A DNA stretch of 5,065 bases from NCBI GenBank assembly GCA_958431815.1, contig CAUASB010000024.1, positions 1-5,065 on the forward strand, given 5' to 3'. Position 1 is the stretch's first letter, and each line of letters starts with the position of its first letter. Under the pieces are notes generated by a model that saw only the letters and a list, made by a program, of their open reading frames with translations, searched no databases and was not told the DNA's origin. A program made the position numbers and the translations under genes. Positions 1 to 5,065 of this stretch are shown here, piece after piece. This DNA comes from an uncultured Eggerthella sp. GTDB taxonomy: Bacteria; Actinomycetota; Coriobacteriia; Coriobacteriales; Eggerthellaceae.

Positions 1-273
1 CACAATGCCTCAGAGCAGGCAAGGCACGATGCGGAGAAAGGCCTGGGTGATAGGGATGTTCTCGAGCTTGAATACCTTGGAGAGCTTGGCTTGCTAGACG
101 ATTCACCTCGTCCTTCAGAACGCGACCAGGCTCTTATGGACGACATCGACCTTGATCGATTTACCACGGAGATTATTCGTGAGGTAAGAAGATCTGTGGG
201 GTCAAGGGAATTTCGATTGGCTGTTTGGTTCAGGAAAACCAAGCTATACGAGAAGGTTCGGCTTTGGTCGTGA
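1..273 (+). CDS. 3' end of an unidentified gene, cut by the window edge and possibly frameshifted
   Basis: Frame 1 is open from the first base to the TGA at 271-273, giving about 90 residues with no convincing start, so the true 5' end lies outside the window. The first 60 residues are acidic and look like genuine coding sequence (for example LELEYLGELGLLDD and DIDLDRFTTEIIREV), while the other two forward frames carry early stops. After about position 185 the frame-1 product becomes strongly basic (RRSVGSREFRLAVWFRKTK), as out-of-frame reading often does. Meanwhile frame 2 opens at 188 and runs to a TAG at 338-340 with a more protein-like product containing FDWLFGSGKPSY and GFGRDEAFVSMTNE. 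A one-base frameshift near 181-190 would join the two. I recognise no family in either version, and the function is unknown. The HEPN gene follows on the same strand and could be co-transcribed. Confidence 0.55.
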   Translation, partial: HNASEQARHDAEKGLGDRDVLELEYLGELGLLDDSPRPSERDQALMDDIDLDRFTTEIIREVRRSVGSREFRLAVWFRKTKLYEKVRLWS

Positions 274-356
274 TGAAGCCTTTGTTTCTATGACAAATGA
301 AAGGCAATTGCTATTGGCAGGTTGTTTTTCGGCCAGGTAGGTACTTACTGAAATAT

Positions 357-385
357 CTCGGATTTTTTGAATGATACCTTCCGAG
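357..385. repeat. Short inverted repeat just upstream of the HEPN gene's ribosome binding site
   Basis: CTCGGA at 357-362 and TCCGAG at 380-385 are perfect 6-base arms around a 17-base spacer. The right arm ends two bases before the AGGTGA ribosome binding site (388-393) of the next gene. It could be a small operator or a leader hairpin, but the arms are short and chance is possible. Confidence 0.25.
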
Positions 386-399
386 CTAGGTGATTGAGG

Positions 400-1083
400 A
401 TGAAAGAAAAAGAGACAAAATTCAAAGAGTCCGAATTGGTAATTGTCCAAAAGGGTTTTTTGGGTGCGCTTGACGAAAATCCAATAGATGCACTAGATGG
501 CGAGCTATATCGACGAATTGAGAAGTTGGTTTCCTGGTTCGTTCTCAGATGTCCCGTAGTTGAGACAACTAAGCTCGCTAATCCTGGGTGCATCGGTCTA
601 TTCAAGTCGAATGATGCTCCTAAAAATGGATCGAGAGCCAATAATCGTTTGAAATTTGATGAGAAGTTCCTTATTCCGTTTGGTCTCGACTGCACGAACT
701 TTGAATTCGAATATAAGCGTCTTGCTGTTAAGCCTGCACTCATCGGATGCAACTTGGGCACCAATGAGGCAAGTGTATTTGATTCCCTTGACGAGCGTTG
801 TGCTTGCTTTGTCGGTAAGTCGGGCGATTCAAAGGAAGACTCGTGTATCGAAAGTGTTTGCAGGCACATCAGGAACGCTTTTGCCCATGGTCGTCTTGCC
901 GTCAAAGAAATTGATGGGGAAGCATTTATTTTTATGGAGGACGGGTCAAACCCCGATAAGGTTGAATACGATGTTGGTTTGAATAGGGGACCGAAGCTAG
1001 AGATTAGATTCAGGCTGTTGGTGAAGCTATCCACCTTGGAATCTTGGTATGAGATTCTACAGAATGGCGCTGACCTGGCATGA
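400..1083 (+). CDS. HEPN-type putative ribonuclease, RNxxxH motif
   Basis: This 227-residue protein is probably a member of the HEPN superfamily. Residues 158-163 read R-N-A-F-A-H, preceded by CRHI and followed by GRLAV. This is the RNxxxH form of the Rx4-6H catalytic motif by which HEPN RNases cut RNA in toxin-antitoxin, CRISPR-associated and abortive-infection systems. A strand-rich segment (EAFIFMED, then KLEIRFRLLVKL) and a final helix (LESWYEIL) follow the motif, as in small 'RNA-H-G-R' HEPN proteins. No signal peptide or membrane segment is visible, so it should be cytoplasmic. I prefer the ATG at 400 because AGGTGA (388-393) lies 6 bases upstream; the TTG at 394 in the same frame has no such spacing. 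No clear promoter is seen, so transcription may come from the gene to the left. It converges on the RNA and DUF3800 locus. The exact family and any partner antitoxin are not identified; a non-catalytic HEPN is possible. Confidence 0.75.
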   Translation: MKEKETKFKESELVIVQKGFLGALDENPIDALDGELYRRIEKLVSWFVLRCPVVETTKLANPGCIGLFKSNDAPKNGSRANNRLKFDEKFLIPFGLDCTNFEFEYKRLAVKPALIGCNLGTNEASVFDSLDERCACFVGKSGDSKEDSCIESVCRHIRNAFAHGRLAVKEIDGEAFIFMEDGSNPDKVEYDVGLNRGPKLEIRFRLLVKLSTLESWYEILQNGADLA

Positions 1084-1151
1084 AGCATGCAAGACGCACA
1101 TCTCCTTGGCTGACGAGCCCTTGTTTGGCTATTGCCGCCTGTAAGACGAAT

Positions 1152-1189
1152 ATAAAAATGCTGAAGGACATCCCCCAGTCCTTGACAGC
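1152..1189 (-). terminator. Rho-independent terminator ending RNA C
   Basis: On the minus strand, GCUG (1186-1189) pairs with CAGC (1160-1163), and inside it AAGGAC pairs with GUCCUU around a G-rich loop. AUUUUUAUA follows directly. It also lies between this RNA and the convergent HEPN gene, which ends at 1083. Confidence 0.7.
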
Positions 1190-1207
1190 CCCCGTAAACG
1201 AGAAAGC

Positions 1208-1236
1208 AAAAAGATTGTCGGGGGTAAGACCCCGAC
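1208..1236 (-). terminator. Internal terminator-like hairpin between the two modules of RNA C
   Basis: A hairpin with a G/C-rich stem (arms at 1217-1223 and 1230-1236 on the minus strand) is followed by AAUCUUUUUGC, which contains a U5 run. It could release a one-module short form of RNA C, with read-through giving the two-module form. Confidence 0.5.
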
Positions 1237-1272
1237 TCTTGGAAGCCGACCCTTGTGGGGTTGACCGATATC

Positions 1273-1302
1273 TTTATAACTTAAACCTGTTTAAGCAGTC
1301 AA
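1273..1302 (-). promoter_or_regulatory. Sigma-70-type promoter of RNA C
   Basis: On the minus strand, TTGACT (1297-1302) and TATAAA (1273-1278) are 18 bases apart, each one base or so from consensus. The predicted start near 1266 is the GGUC that opens RNA C. The same 18-base spacing and the same TATAAA occur before RNA A. Confidence 0.7.
1280..1295. promoter_or_regulatory. 16-base palindromic operator candidate in the RNA C promoter spacer
   Basis: CTTAAAC-CT-GTTTAAG is a perfect inverted repeat with 7-base arms and a 2-base centre. It sits almost exactly within the 18-base spacer between the -35 and -10 boxes of RNA C. A dimeric repressor bound here would block RNA polymerase. RNA A and RNA B lack this palindrome, although RNA B has GGTTTAACC upstream of its -10 box. 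Confidence 0.5.
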
Positions 1303-1344
1303 TTGCTCTGCAACTTCTGCACGTTAGGGCAATGGTGGAGAGCA

Positions 1345-1372
1345 TAAAAAATGCCGGAGGAAACCTTCCGGC
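1345..1372 (-). terminator. Rho-independent terminator ending RNA B
   Basis: The minus-strand hairpin GCCGGA/UCCGGC, extended by GG/CC past a bulged A around a UUU loop, is followed by AUUUUUUAU (U6 at 1346-1351). Confidence 0.75.
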
Positions 1373-1463
1373 TACTTCGACAGCCTTCGTTGATGGAGAA
1401 GTCAAAGAAATTACTAAGGGAAACCCTTCGTCTCTTCGACAGCCCTCCATTGCGGAACGCTGG
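1346..1463 (-). ncRNA. Structured RNA B, two tandem modules
   Basis: This RNA starts about 30 bases beyond the DUF3800 stop, on the same strand. From a start near 1463 it runs about 118 nt to a U6 run. The 5' hairpin has outer stems GAC/GUC and AGC/GCU, a 2x2 internal loop and an inner UCC/GGA stem. This is the counterpart of CCC/GGG in A and C, with one C-G pair changed to U-A. The linker GAAGA leads to a hairpin of arms AAGGG and CCCUU with a UUU loop (1413-1431). A second copy of GGCUGUCGAAG then leads to the terminator hairpin GCCGGA/UCCGGC (1353-1372). The two modules share the exact GGCUGUCGAAG core. Confidence 0.6.
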
Positions 1464-1467
1464 TCTG

Positions 1468-1476
1468 TTTATACCA
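1468..1476 (-). promoter_or_regulatory. Extended -10 promoter element of RNA B
   Basis: TGGTATAAA on the minus strand is an extended -10 (TGN before the hexamer) and is identical over 9 bases to the -10 region of RNA A. The -35 region 18 bases upstream (CTAACG) is a poor match, so activity would depend on the extended -10, or RNA B may be read through from the DUF3800 gene. Confidence 0.45.
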
Positions 1477-1493
1477 TATTATTGGTTAAACCG

Positions 1494-2173
1494 TTAGTTG
1501 AGCCGTTTCCTTCTGAACTTGTTCAAGTAGTTCTTCTTGAAGGAGCCCCATTCGCCAAAGAACTTGGTATCTGTAGGCCTTTGGTCTTTTGTTTGGTATT
1601 TAAGGGCAGTGAGTTCAATCGTGCAAAGAAAATCTGCAAGCTGCAGCAGCCGATAATCGGCAGGGTTGGCGTTCTTGTAGACAATTGCATCTTTAGCAAG
1701 GACGTATTCGATTGCATCGTGCAAGGCTTTAGTTACGATTGCCTGTCCGTTGTCGTAATAGACCTTAACTTCATCGAATTTCTGAAGGTATGCAATGTTG
1801 TCGAAAAGGCCGTTGATCAAATCTCTCTTCATTCGGTCGAGAAGTTTGCTTGCATCGTCTTGAAATTCGCTTTTTTGTAGGCGAGGGTCATATAGCTGAA
1901 TGGCAAATGGGATGCGAAGATTCGGAAGCTCGAAAGATAGCTTTTCCTGGTTTCAATGGAAAGCTCTTCGTAGCTTTCATGCTTGGTCAAAAGTGGACCA
2001 GCATGCATAGGTATATCGGGAAGCCCTTTGTCTCCAAGGTCGATAAGGTAAATCTCGATATAAGGGGAGATGTCGTTTTCTTGCTCGTGAAATACGAGCG
2101 TAATGAGGTAGTAGCGCGATCTCTCTCCGATATCGCCAGATTCGTCTACGAATACCGAAAGCTCTTCATTCAT
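1494..2173 (-). pseudogene. DUF3800 family protein gene split by a one-base frameshift
   Basis: The two halves together encode a normal-length DUF3800 protein (226 residues), a family predicted to have an RNase H-like fold. The N-terminal half starts at the ATG at 2173, with AGGAGG (2179-2184) 5 bases upstream. It carries FVDESGD (residues 8-14) and IPMHAGPL, and runs out of frame to a TGA at 1829-1831. The C-terminal half carries YYDNGQ (Asp about residue 141), DYRLLQLADFL (Asp about 173 and 181) and FFGEWGSFKKNYL, ending at 1494. The acidic residues in these three blocks are the expected metal-binding set. Frames join if the A6 tract (T6 on the + strand, 1871-1876) had seven A's: the product would then read YKKSEFQDD and continue through LLDRMKRDL. 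Either the gene is broken, it is phase variable, it uses slippage at the A tract, or there is a sequencing error. Structured RNAs flank it on the same strand. Confidence 0.8.
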
Positions 2174-2185
2174 TGCAGCCTCCTG

Positions 2186-2217
2186 AAAAATAAAAATGCC
2201 GGGGGAAACCCCCCGGC
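2186..2217 (-). terminator. Terminator or attenuator between RNA A and the DUF3800 gene
   Basis: The minus-strand hairpin GCCGGGGG/CCCCCGGC is followed by AUUUUUAUUUUU and immediately by the CAGGAGG ribosome binding site of the DUF3800 gene. Most transcripts should stop here, leaving read-through or anti-termination to express the protein. Confidence 0.75.
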
Positions 2218-2246
2218 TCTTGGAGGCCGACCCTTTCGGGAGGACC
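2186..2246 (-). ncRNA. Structured RNA A, single module ahead of the DUF3800 gene
   Basis: From a predicted start near 2246 this about 60-nt RNA folds into a 5' hairpin (2225-2246: GGUC/GGCC, CU x UC internal loop, CCC/GGG closed by a GAAA tetraloop), the 7-base linker UCCAAGA, and a strong G/C hairpin GCCGGGGG/CCCCCGGC (2198-2217) with two U5 runs after it. It ends about 12 bases before the DUF3800 start codon, so it is both a candidate free RNA and the attenuated leader of that gene. The linker is identical to that in module 1 of RNA C, and the stems differ by compensatory changes. Members of the DUF3800 RNA motifs described by comparative genomics are the nearest known idea; the family match itself needs a covariance-model search. 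Confidence 0.7.
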
Positions 2247-2252
2247 AACTAC

Positions 2253-2282
2253 TTTATACCACGACCCAAGGTGTTCTTTCAA
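2253..2282 (-). promoter_or_regulatory. Sigma-70-type promoter of RNA A and the DUF3800 gene
   Basis: TTGAAA (2277-2282) and TATAAA (2253-2258) on the minus strand are 18 bases apart, with TGG before the -10 hexamer (extended -10). The start would fall at GGUC near 2246. The -35 box lies next to the divergent TATAAT at 2285-2290, so the two promoters probably compete. Confidence 0.65.
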
Positions 2283-2284
2283 GA

Positions 2285-2290
2285 TATAAT
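2285..2290 (+). promoter_or_regulatory. -10 box of the operon promoter on the right
   Basis: TATAAT is a perfect -10 hexamer 55 bases before the start codon of the 438-residue gene. The -35 region is weak (ACGACC at 2261-2266 with an 18-base spacer matches 3 of 6). The predicted start falls inside the SOS box just downstream. Confidence 0.45.
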
Positions 2291-2296
2291 TATACA

Positions 2297-2310
2297 CGAA
2301 CACATGTTCT
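2297..2310. promoter_or_regulatory. LexA (SOS) box overlapping the operon start site
   Basis: The 14 bases CGAACACATGTTCT match the Gram-positive LexA/DinR consensus CGAAC-RNRY-GTTYC at every position but the last, and fit the actinobacterial GAAC-N4-GTTC core exactly. The box lies 7 bases beyond the -10 hexamer, where bound LexA would block initiation. A further half site, GTGTTC at 2271-2276, lies upstream of the -10 box. This implies repression in normal growth and induction by DNA damage. Confidence 0.65.
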
Positions 2311-2344
2311 AAAACACCAGGTAAAAGGCTAGGAGGTGAGCGCT

Positions 2345-3661
2345 GTGAGTTCCAAAGAAGAAGTGCCGTACCAGGCTTTTCGAAAGACGATTTCTAAGAC
2401 CATCAACGTTGATGGTCTGGATATTTTTATCTCGTATCCCTCGCAGGGGCGGCTGTTCACCAGCTTAACAAAGCTTCAGGAAACGGAGCGTCCGCGCTCG
2501 TTTCCTGTTACCGCCGCCGCGCTTACTGCCGTTAAGGGCATACCCATTTCCAAGGAATACCCGCAAACGGCGGCGCAGGCGCGCAGGGTGTTCGGTGATT
2601 TTATGCGCGTAATGGCGCTAACCACCACCGATGAAATGCTGCAGTGGATAGCCAGCCTTGCCACCAGGAAAAGCGACGGCAACCTGGTTGCCAACAAAAA
2701 CCTCTTCGTATGTCGTTTGGAAGGTAGGTTCGGCTACGAATTCAACCACAATGGGCGCACGCGTTTCGATTCTACGTACACGTTAATAGCCAAAACCGGC
2801 AAGGAAAACGACATATCCATATCGGTGAAACGCGAAGACGCGTTCAACTTTCACAAGGCGGTGGTGTATCTGTACGCCTACCAGGTGTTGGAAATGCACG
2901 CGGGCTTGCTGGAAAAGTACGGGCTTAAGCCCGCGCGTCGCACTGAGCATATTGTGGGCGATGTCCATATTGGCGAAAAACTGCGCCCCGTTCTTAAAGC
3001 AGCTTGCGAAACGCTGCAGACACGAAAGACGCATGGACATAGGTGTAATCCGGTTCGCCTTGTTTTTGCGGGGAGTGAAGAAACTACCCGTACTGTTCTG
3101 GCAGCAATGGTGCGCGAATACTGCATGGCAGCTGGTCTGTCTGAAAAGGGTGATGCGCTAGCCCGGGGAATTTCGGATGGCAGGGGCGCAACAGCGCTTT
3201 ATGACATCGCCGATGCAATTGCGGAAACGTGTTTCGACCTTGCTCCGCTTTTCAGTACTCATTCGGAAGTGTTCGCCTACGCCGATGCCGATAGTGTCCG
3301 CTTGAAAAGAAGTGGCAATACCTGGTTTTTGGCGTTTTCGTTTGCGGTATCGATGGAGCTATTTGAAGGCGAGTTAGCTTATTTCTTCGAGCATCTTCCT
3401 GAAGGCGAGTACGCGTTTGCGGGTGCTCGCTGGTACGAAGGCGAAGAGGGGTACGTCTACCTTGACCTAGGGAACCGGATAGATGGCGGTCCTTACCAAT
3501 GCGGCGCCGATATTGATATTGCCAAACTCATGGCTCCCAATTTCGAGGGTTGTTACCTAAGCGAGCTGAACTGCGATGAGCTAACTAGTGGTAAAAGCGC
3601 CCAGGCGAAAGCCGTGAAAAGGCTTTTGAGCATGATTCCCACCCAAATCTACACCATGTAA
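2345..3661 (+). CDS. Unrecognised 438-residue protein, first gene of an SOS-box operon
   Basis: I do not recognise this protein. I chose the GTG at 2345 because the strong site AGGAGGTGA (2331-2339) lies 5 bases upstream; the in-frame GTG at 2336 is part of that site. It appears soluble, with no signal peptide, membrane segment, P-loop or methyltransferase motif. The N-terminal 60 residues contain a strand-rich stretch (VDGLDIFISYPSQGRLF). Next come an alpha-helical middle (KEYPQTAAQARRVFGDFMRV) and a segment with alternating strands and basic residues (CRLEGRFGYEF, NDISISVKREDAF). The C-terminal third is acidic and aromatic-rich (FEGELAYFFEHLPEGEYAF, ARWYEGEEGYVYLDLG). The TAA is 11 bases from the next start codon, so it is co-transcribed with the PglX-like gene and may act with it. 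Base composition is more G+C-rich than the DUF3800 and RNA region to its left. Confidence 0.85.
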   Translation: MSSKEEVPYQAFRKTISKTINVDGLDIFISYPSQGRLFTSLTKLQETERPRSFPVTAAALTAVKGIPISKEYPQTAAQARRVFGDFMRVMALTTTDEMLQWIASLATRKSDGNLVANKNLFVCRLEGRFGYEFNHNGRTRFDSTYTLIAKTGKENDISISVKREDAFNFHKAVVYLYAYQVLEMHAGLLEKYGLKPARRTEHIVGDVHIGEKLRPVLKAACETLQTRKTHGHRCNPVRLVFAGSEETTRTVLAAMVREYCMAAGLSEKGDALARGISDGRGATALYDIADAIAETCFDLAPLFSTHSEVFAYADADSVRLKRSGNTWFLAFSFAVSMELFEGELAYFFEHLPEGEYAFAGARWYEGEEGYVYLDLGNRIDGGPYQCGADIDIAKLMAPNFEGCYLSELNCDELTSGKSAQAKAVKRLLSMIPTQIYTM

Positions 3662-3672
3662 GGAGAACCAAC

Positions 3673-4641
3673 ATGGCAACACTTCTTGAAGATAAATACG
3701 AAGCCCGGAAAAAGGAAGTAAACGAGCGATTCGAACAGCTTCGTGCCAACGAGGAAGAGCTGAACCGCATTTTCGCCGAGATTTACAACATGGTGGGCGA
3801 GGTTCCTATCGAAGTTGAGGACAAGTATGTTTCGGTGGCGAAGATCTTCGACACGGAAGAGGACATTCCCGAATCGTACAAGGGCAATAAATACGTGCGC
3901 ACCAAGCGCGACGAGATTACGAGCCTTATCAGCTACGCGGTGGGCTGCATGTTTGGCCGCTATTCACTGGACGTGGATGGTTTGGTGCTGGCAGACCAGG
4001 GCGATACGCTGGAAAACTACCTGGCAAAGATGCCCGATCCAGAGCACGTTACCTTCATGCCCGACGACGACAACGTTATTCCCATTACCGACGAAGAGTA
4101 TTTTGGGGACGATATCGTGGGCCGTTTCGTCGAGTTCGTTGAAGCGGTATATGGGGAAGAAACGCTGGAGCAGAATCTGCGGTTCATCGCCGATGCGCTG
4201 GGTGGCAAAGGATCGCCACGTCAGGTGATTCGCCAGTACTTCCTGAAAGAATTCTTCAAAGACCACTGTAAAACATACAAGAAGCGCCCCATCTATTGGT
4301 TGTTCGATTCGGGCAAGAAGGCGGGCTTCCGCGCGCTTATCTACATGCACCGCTACCAGCCTGATTTGCTGGCGCGCGTGCGTACCGAATATGTGCATCA
4401 GCAGCAAGACCGCTACCGCACTCAGATCGAGTTTGCGGAAAACGAGCTGGCAACAGCGGAAAAGGGTGCTCGCGTGAAGCTGGACAAGCGCATCAAGAAG
4501 CTGAACGACCAACTAACCGAGGCAACTGCCTTCGAAGAAAAACTGCATCATCTGGCCGATCAGATGATCGAAATCGATTTAGACGACGGCGTGAAAGTGA
4601 ACTACGCCAAATTCCAAGACGTGTTGGCGAAGATCAGGTAG
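3673..4641 (+). CDS. pglX: Stand-alone PglX C-terminal domain protein (BREX), no methyltransferase domain
   Basis: The 322 residues match, from memory of the family, the C-terminal part of PglX, the adenine methyltransferase of BREX type 1 phage defence, normally about 1,200 residues. Recognisable blocks in order are a coiled coil ERFEQLRANEEELNRIF (18-34), SYAVGCMFGRYSLD (87-100), ITDEEYFGDDIVGRF (138-152), FIADALGGKGSPRQVIRQYF (171-190), KRPIYWLFDSGKKAGF (204-219), ALIYMHRYQPDLLARVR (221-237), a second coiled coil (about 246-292) and IDLDDGVKVNYAKFQDVLAKI (301-321). The N-terminal methyltransferase domain with its NPPY motif is absent, and the upstream gene is unrelated, so this is not a simple frameshift. 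AGGAG 7 bases before the ATG supports a real start. Without the catalytic domain it cannot methylate DNA. It might serve as a DNA-recognition or BREX-complex subunit, a swap cassette for phase-variable pglX, or a domain reused in another system. Confidence 0.85.
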   Translation: MATLLEDKYEARKKEVNERFEQLRANEEELNRIFAEIYNMVGEVPIEVEDKYVSVAKIFDTEEDIPESYKGNKYVRTKRDEITSLISYAVGCMFGRYSLDVDGLVLADQGDTLENYLAKMPDPEHVTFMPDDDNVIPITDEEYFGDDIVGRFVEFVEAVYGEETLEQNLRFIADALGGKGSPRQVIRQYFLKEFFKDHCKTYKKRPIYWLFDSGKKAGFRALIYMHRYQPDLLARVRTEYVHQQQDRYRTQIEFAENELATAEKGARVKLDKRIKKLNDQLTEATAFEEKLHHLADQMIEIDLDDGVKVNYAKFQDVLAKIR

Positions 4642-4649
4642 GGAAGGGG

Positions 4650-5065
<416 letters not shown>

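Larger units (their letters stand above)
1152..1266 (-). ncRNA. Structured RNA C, two tandem modules
   Basis: A transcript from the promoter at 1273-1302 would start near 1266 and end in the U-run at about 1152, roughly 115 nt. The first module has a 5' hairpin (1244-1266: outer GGUC/GGCU, 2x2 internal loop, inner CCC/GGG), a UCCAAGA linker, then a hairpin GUCGGGG/CCCCCGAC (1217-1236) followed by a U5 run. The second module has a weak stem CUCG/CGGG, the linker core GGCUGUC-AAG, then the terminator hairpin at 1160-1189. The first module matches RNA A base for base in layout, with compensatory changes. No long open frame with a ribosome binding site is present on this strand. It is likely a partner or target of the DUF3800 protein encoded on the same strand. 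That role is inferred from proximity and from known DUF3800-associated RNA motifs. Confidence 0.65.

Noticed and set aside
1..273. HNH endonuclease fragment
   Set aside because: The segment VRRSVGSREFRLAV faintly recalls the stretch before HNH domains, but no His-Asn-His residues follow in any frame and the segment may be out of frame.
345..1088. Long minus-strand frame (247 residues) across the HEPN gene
   Set aside because: The product is Ser-, Leu- and Pro-rich with no recognisable motif, and the plus-strand frame carries the RNxxxH motif and a ribosome binding site.
1871..1876. Programmed minus-one ribosomal frameshift in the DUF3800 gene as the main explanation
   Set aside because: The tract is C-A6-G rather than a full X-XXY-YYZ slippery site with both tRNAs re-pairing, and I see no convincing stimulatory stem or internal Shine-Dalgarno; kept only as an alternative.
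1080..1880. Plus-strand frame of 266 residues whose ATG overlaps the HEPN stop
   Set aside because: It runs antisense through both RNA loci and the C-terminal half of the DUF3800 gene, has no ribosome binding site, and its product has no family character.
1152..2246. CRISPR array
   Set aside because: The repeats are few, unevenly spaced, diverged with compensatory changes, and each is tied to a promoter and terminator; there are no regular spacers.
1850..2332. Plus-strand frame of 160 residues
   Set aside because: It is antisense to the N-terminal half of the DUF3800 gene and to RNA A, where the minus strand has the FVDESGD motif and AGGAGG site.
2783..3126. Minus-strand frames inside the 438-residue gene
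   Set aside because: These are shadows of a well-supported plus-strand gene; no ribosome binding site or motif.
3964..4512. Minus-strand frame of 182 residues
   Set aside because: It is antisense to the recognised PglX C-terminal blocks.

Overview
The window looks like part of a defence island from a Gram-positive bacterium of intermediate G+C. Shine-Dalgarno sites are strong (AGGAGG type), GTG starts are used, and a LexA/DinR-type SOS box (CGAAC-N4-GTTC) is present. The style would fit Coriobacteriia or a related gut actinobacterium or a Firmicute, but this is inference; there is no rRNA or housekeeping gene to place it.

Left part (1-1083, + strand). The 3' end of an unidentified gene enters from the left and may be frameshifted. 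It is followed by a small protein with the RNxxxH (R-N-A-F-A-H) signature of HEPN RNases, the fold of many toxin and phage-defence ribonucleases.

Middle (about 1150-2290, - strand). This is the most unusual part. A DUF3800 gene (predicted RNase H-like fold), broken by a one-base frameshift in an A6 tract, is bracketed by three short structured RNA loci in the same orientation: A upstream, B and C downstream. Each has a TATAAA -10 element and each ends in a terminator hairpin. A and C share a TTGA(A/C)x-18 nt-TATAAA promoter. Together they hold five copies of a two-hairpin module with shared linkers and compensatory base changes, arranged 1+2+2. Families of structured RNAs next to DUF3800 genes are known from comparative genomics (the 'DUF3800' RNA motifs); I cannot tell from here whether this one is already catalogued. 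The region reads as an RNA-plus-nuclease system convergent with the HEPN gene.

Right part (2285-5065, + strand). A divergent promoter overlapped by a near-perfect SOS box drives a tight three-gene operon: a 438-residue protein I do not recognise, a 322-residue protein matching only the C-terminal part of the BREX protein PglX (no methyltransferase domain), and the start of a protein with a winged-helix-like N-terminus followed by an acidic Glu-Pro repeat linker that runs off the window. No complete BREX gene is visible. The operon is therefore either the edge of a BREX locus with an alternative PglX tail, or a separate DNA-damage-induced system that has borrowed the PglX C-terminal domain.

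The 1084-1493 stretch without protein genes is filled by RNAs C and B, and 2174-2344 by RNA A, the divergent promoters and the SOS box.
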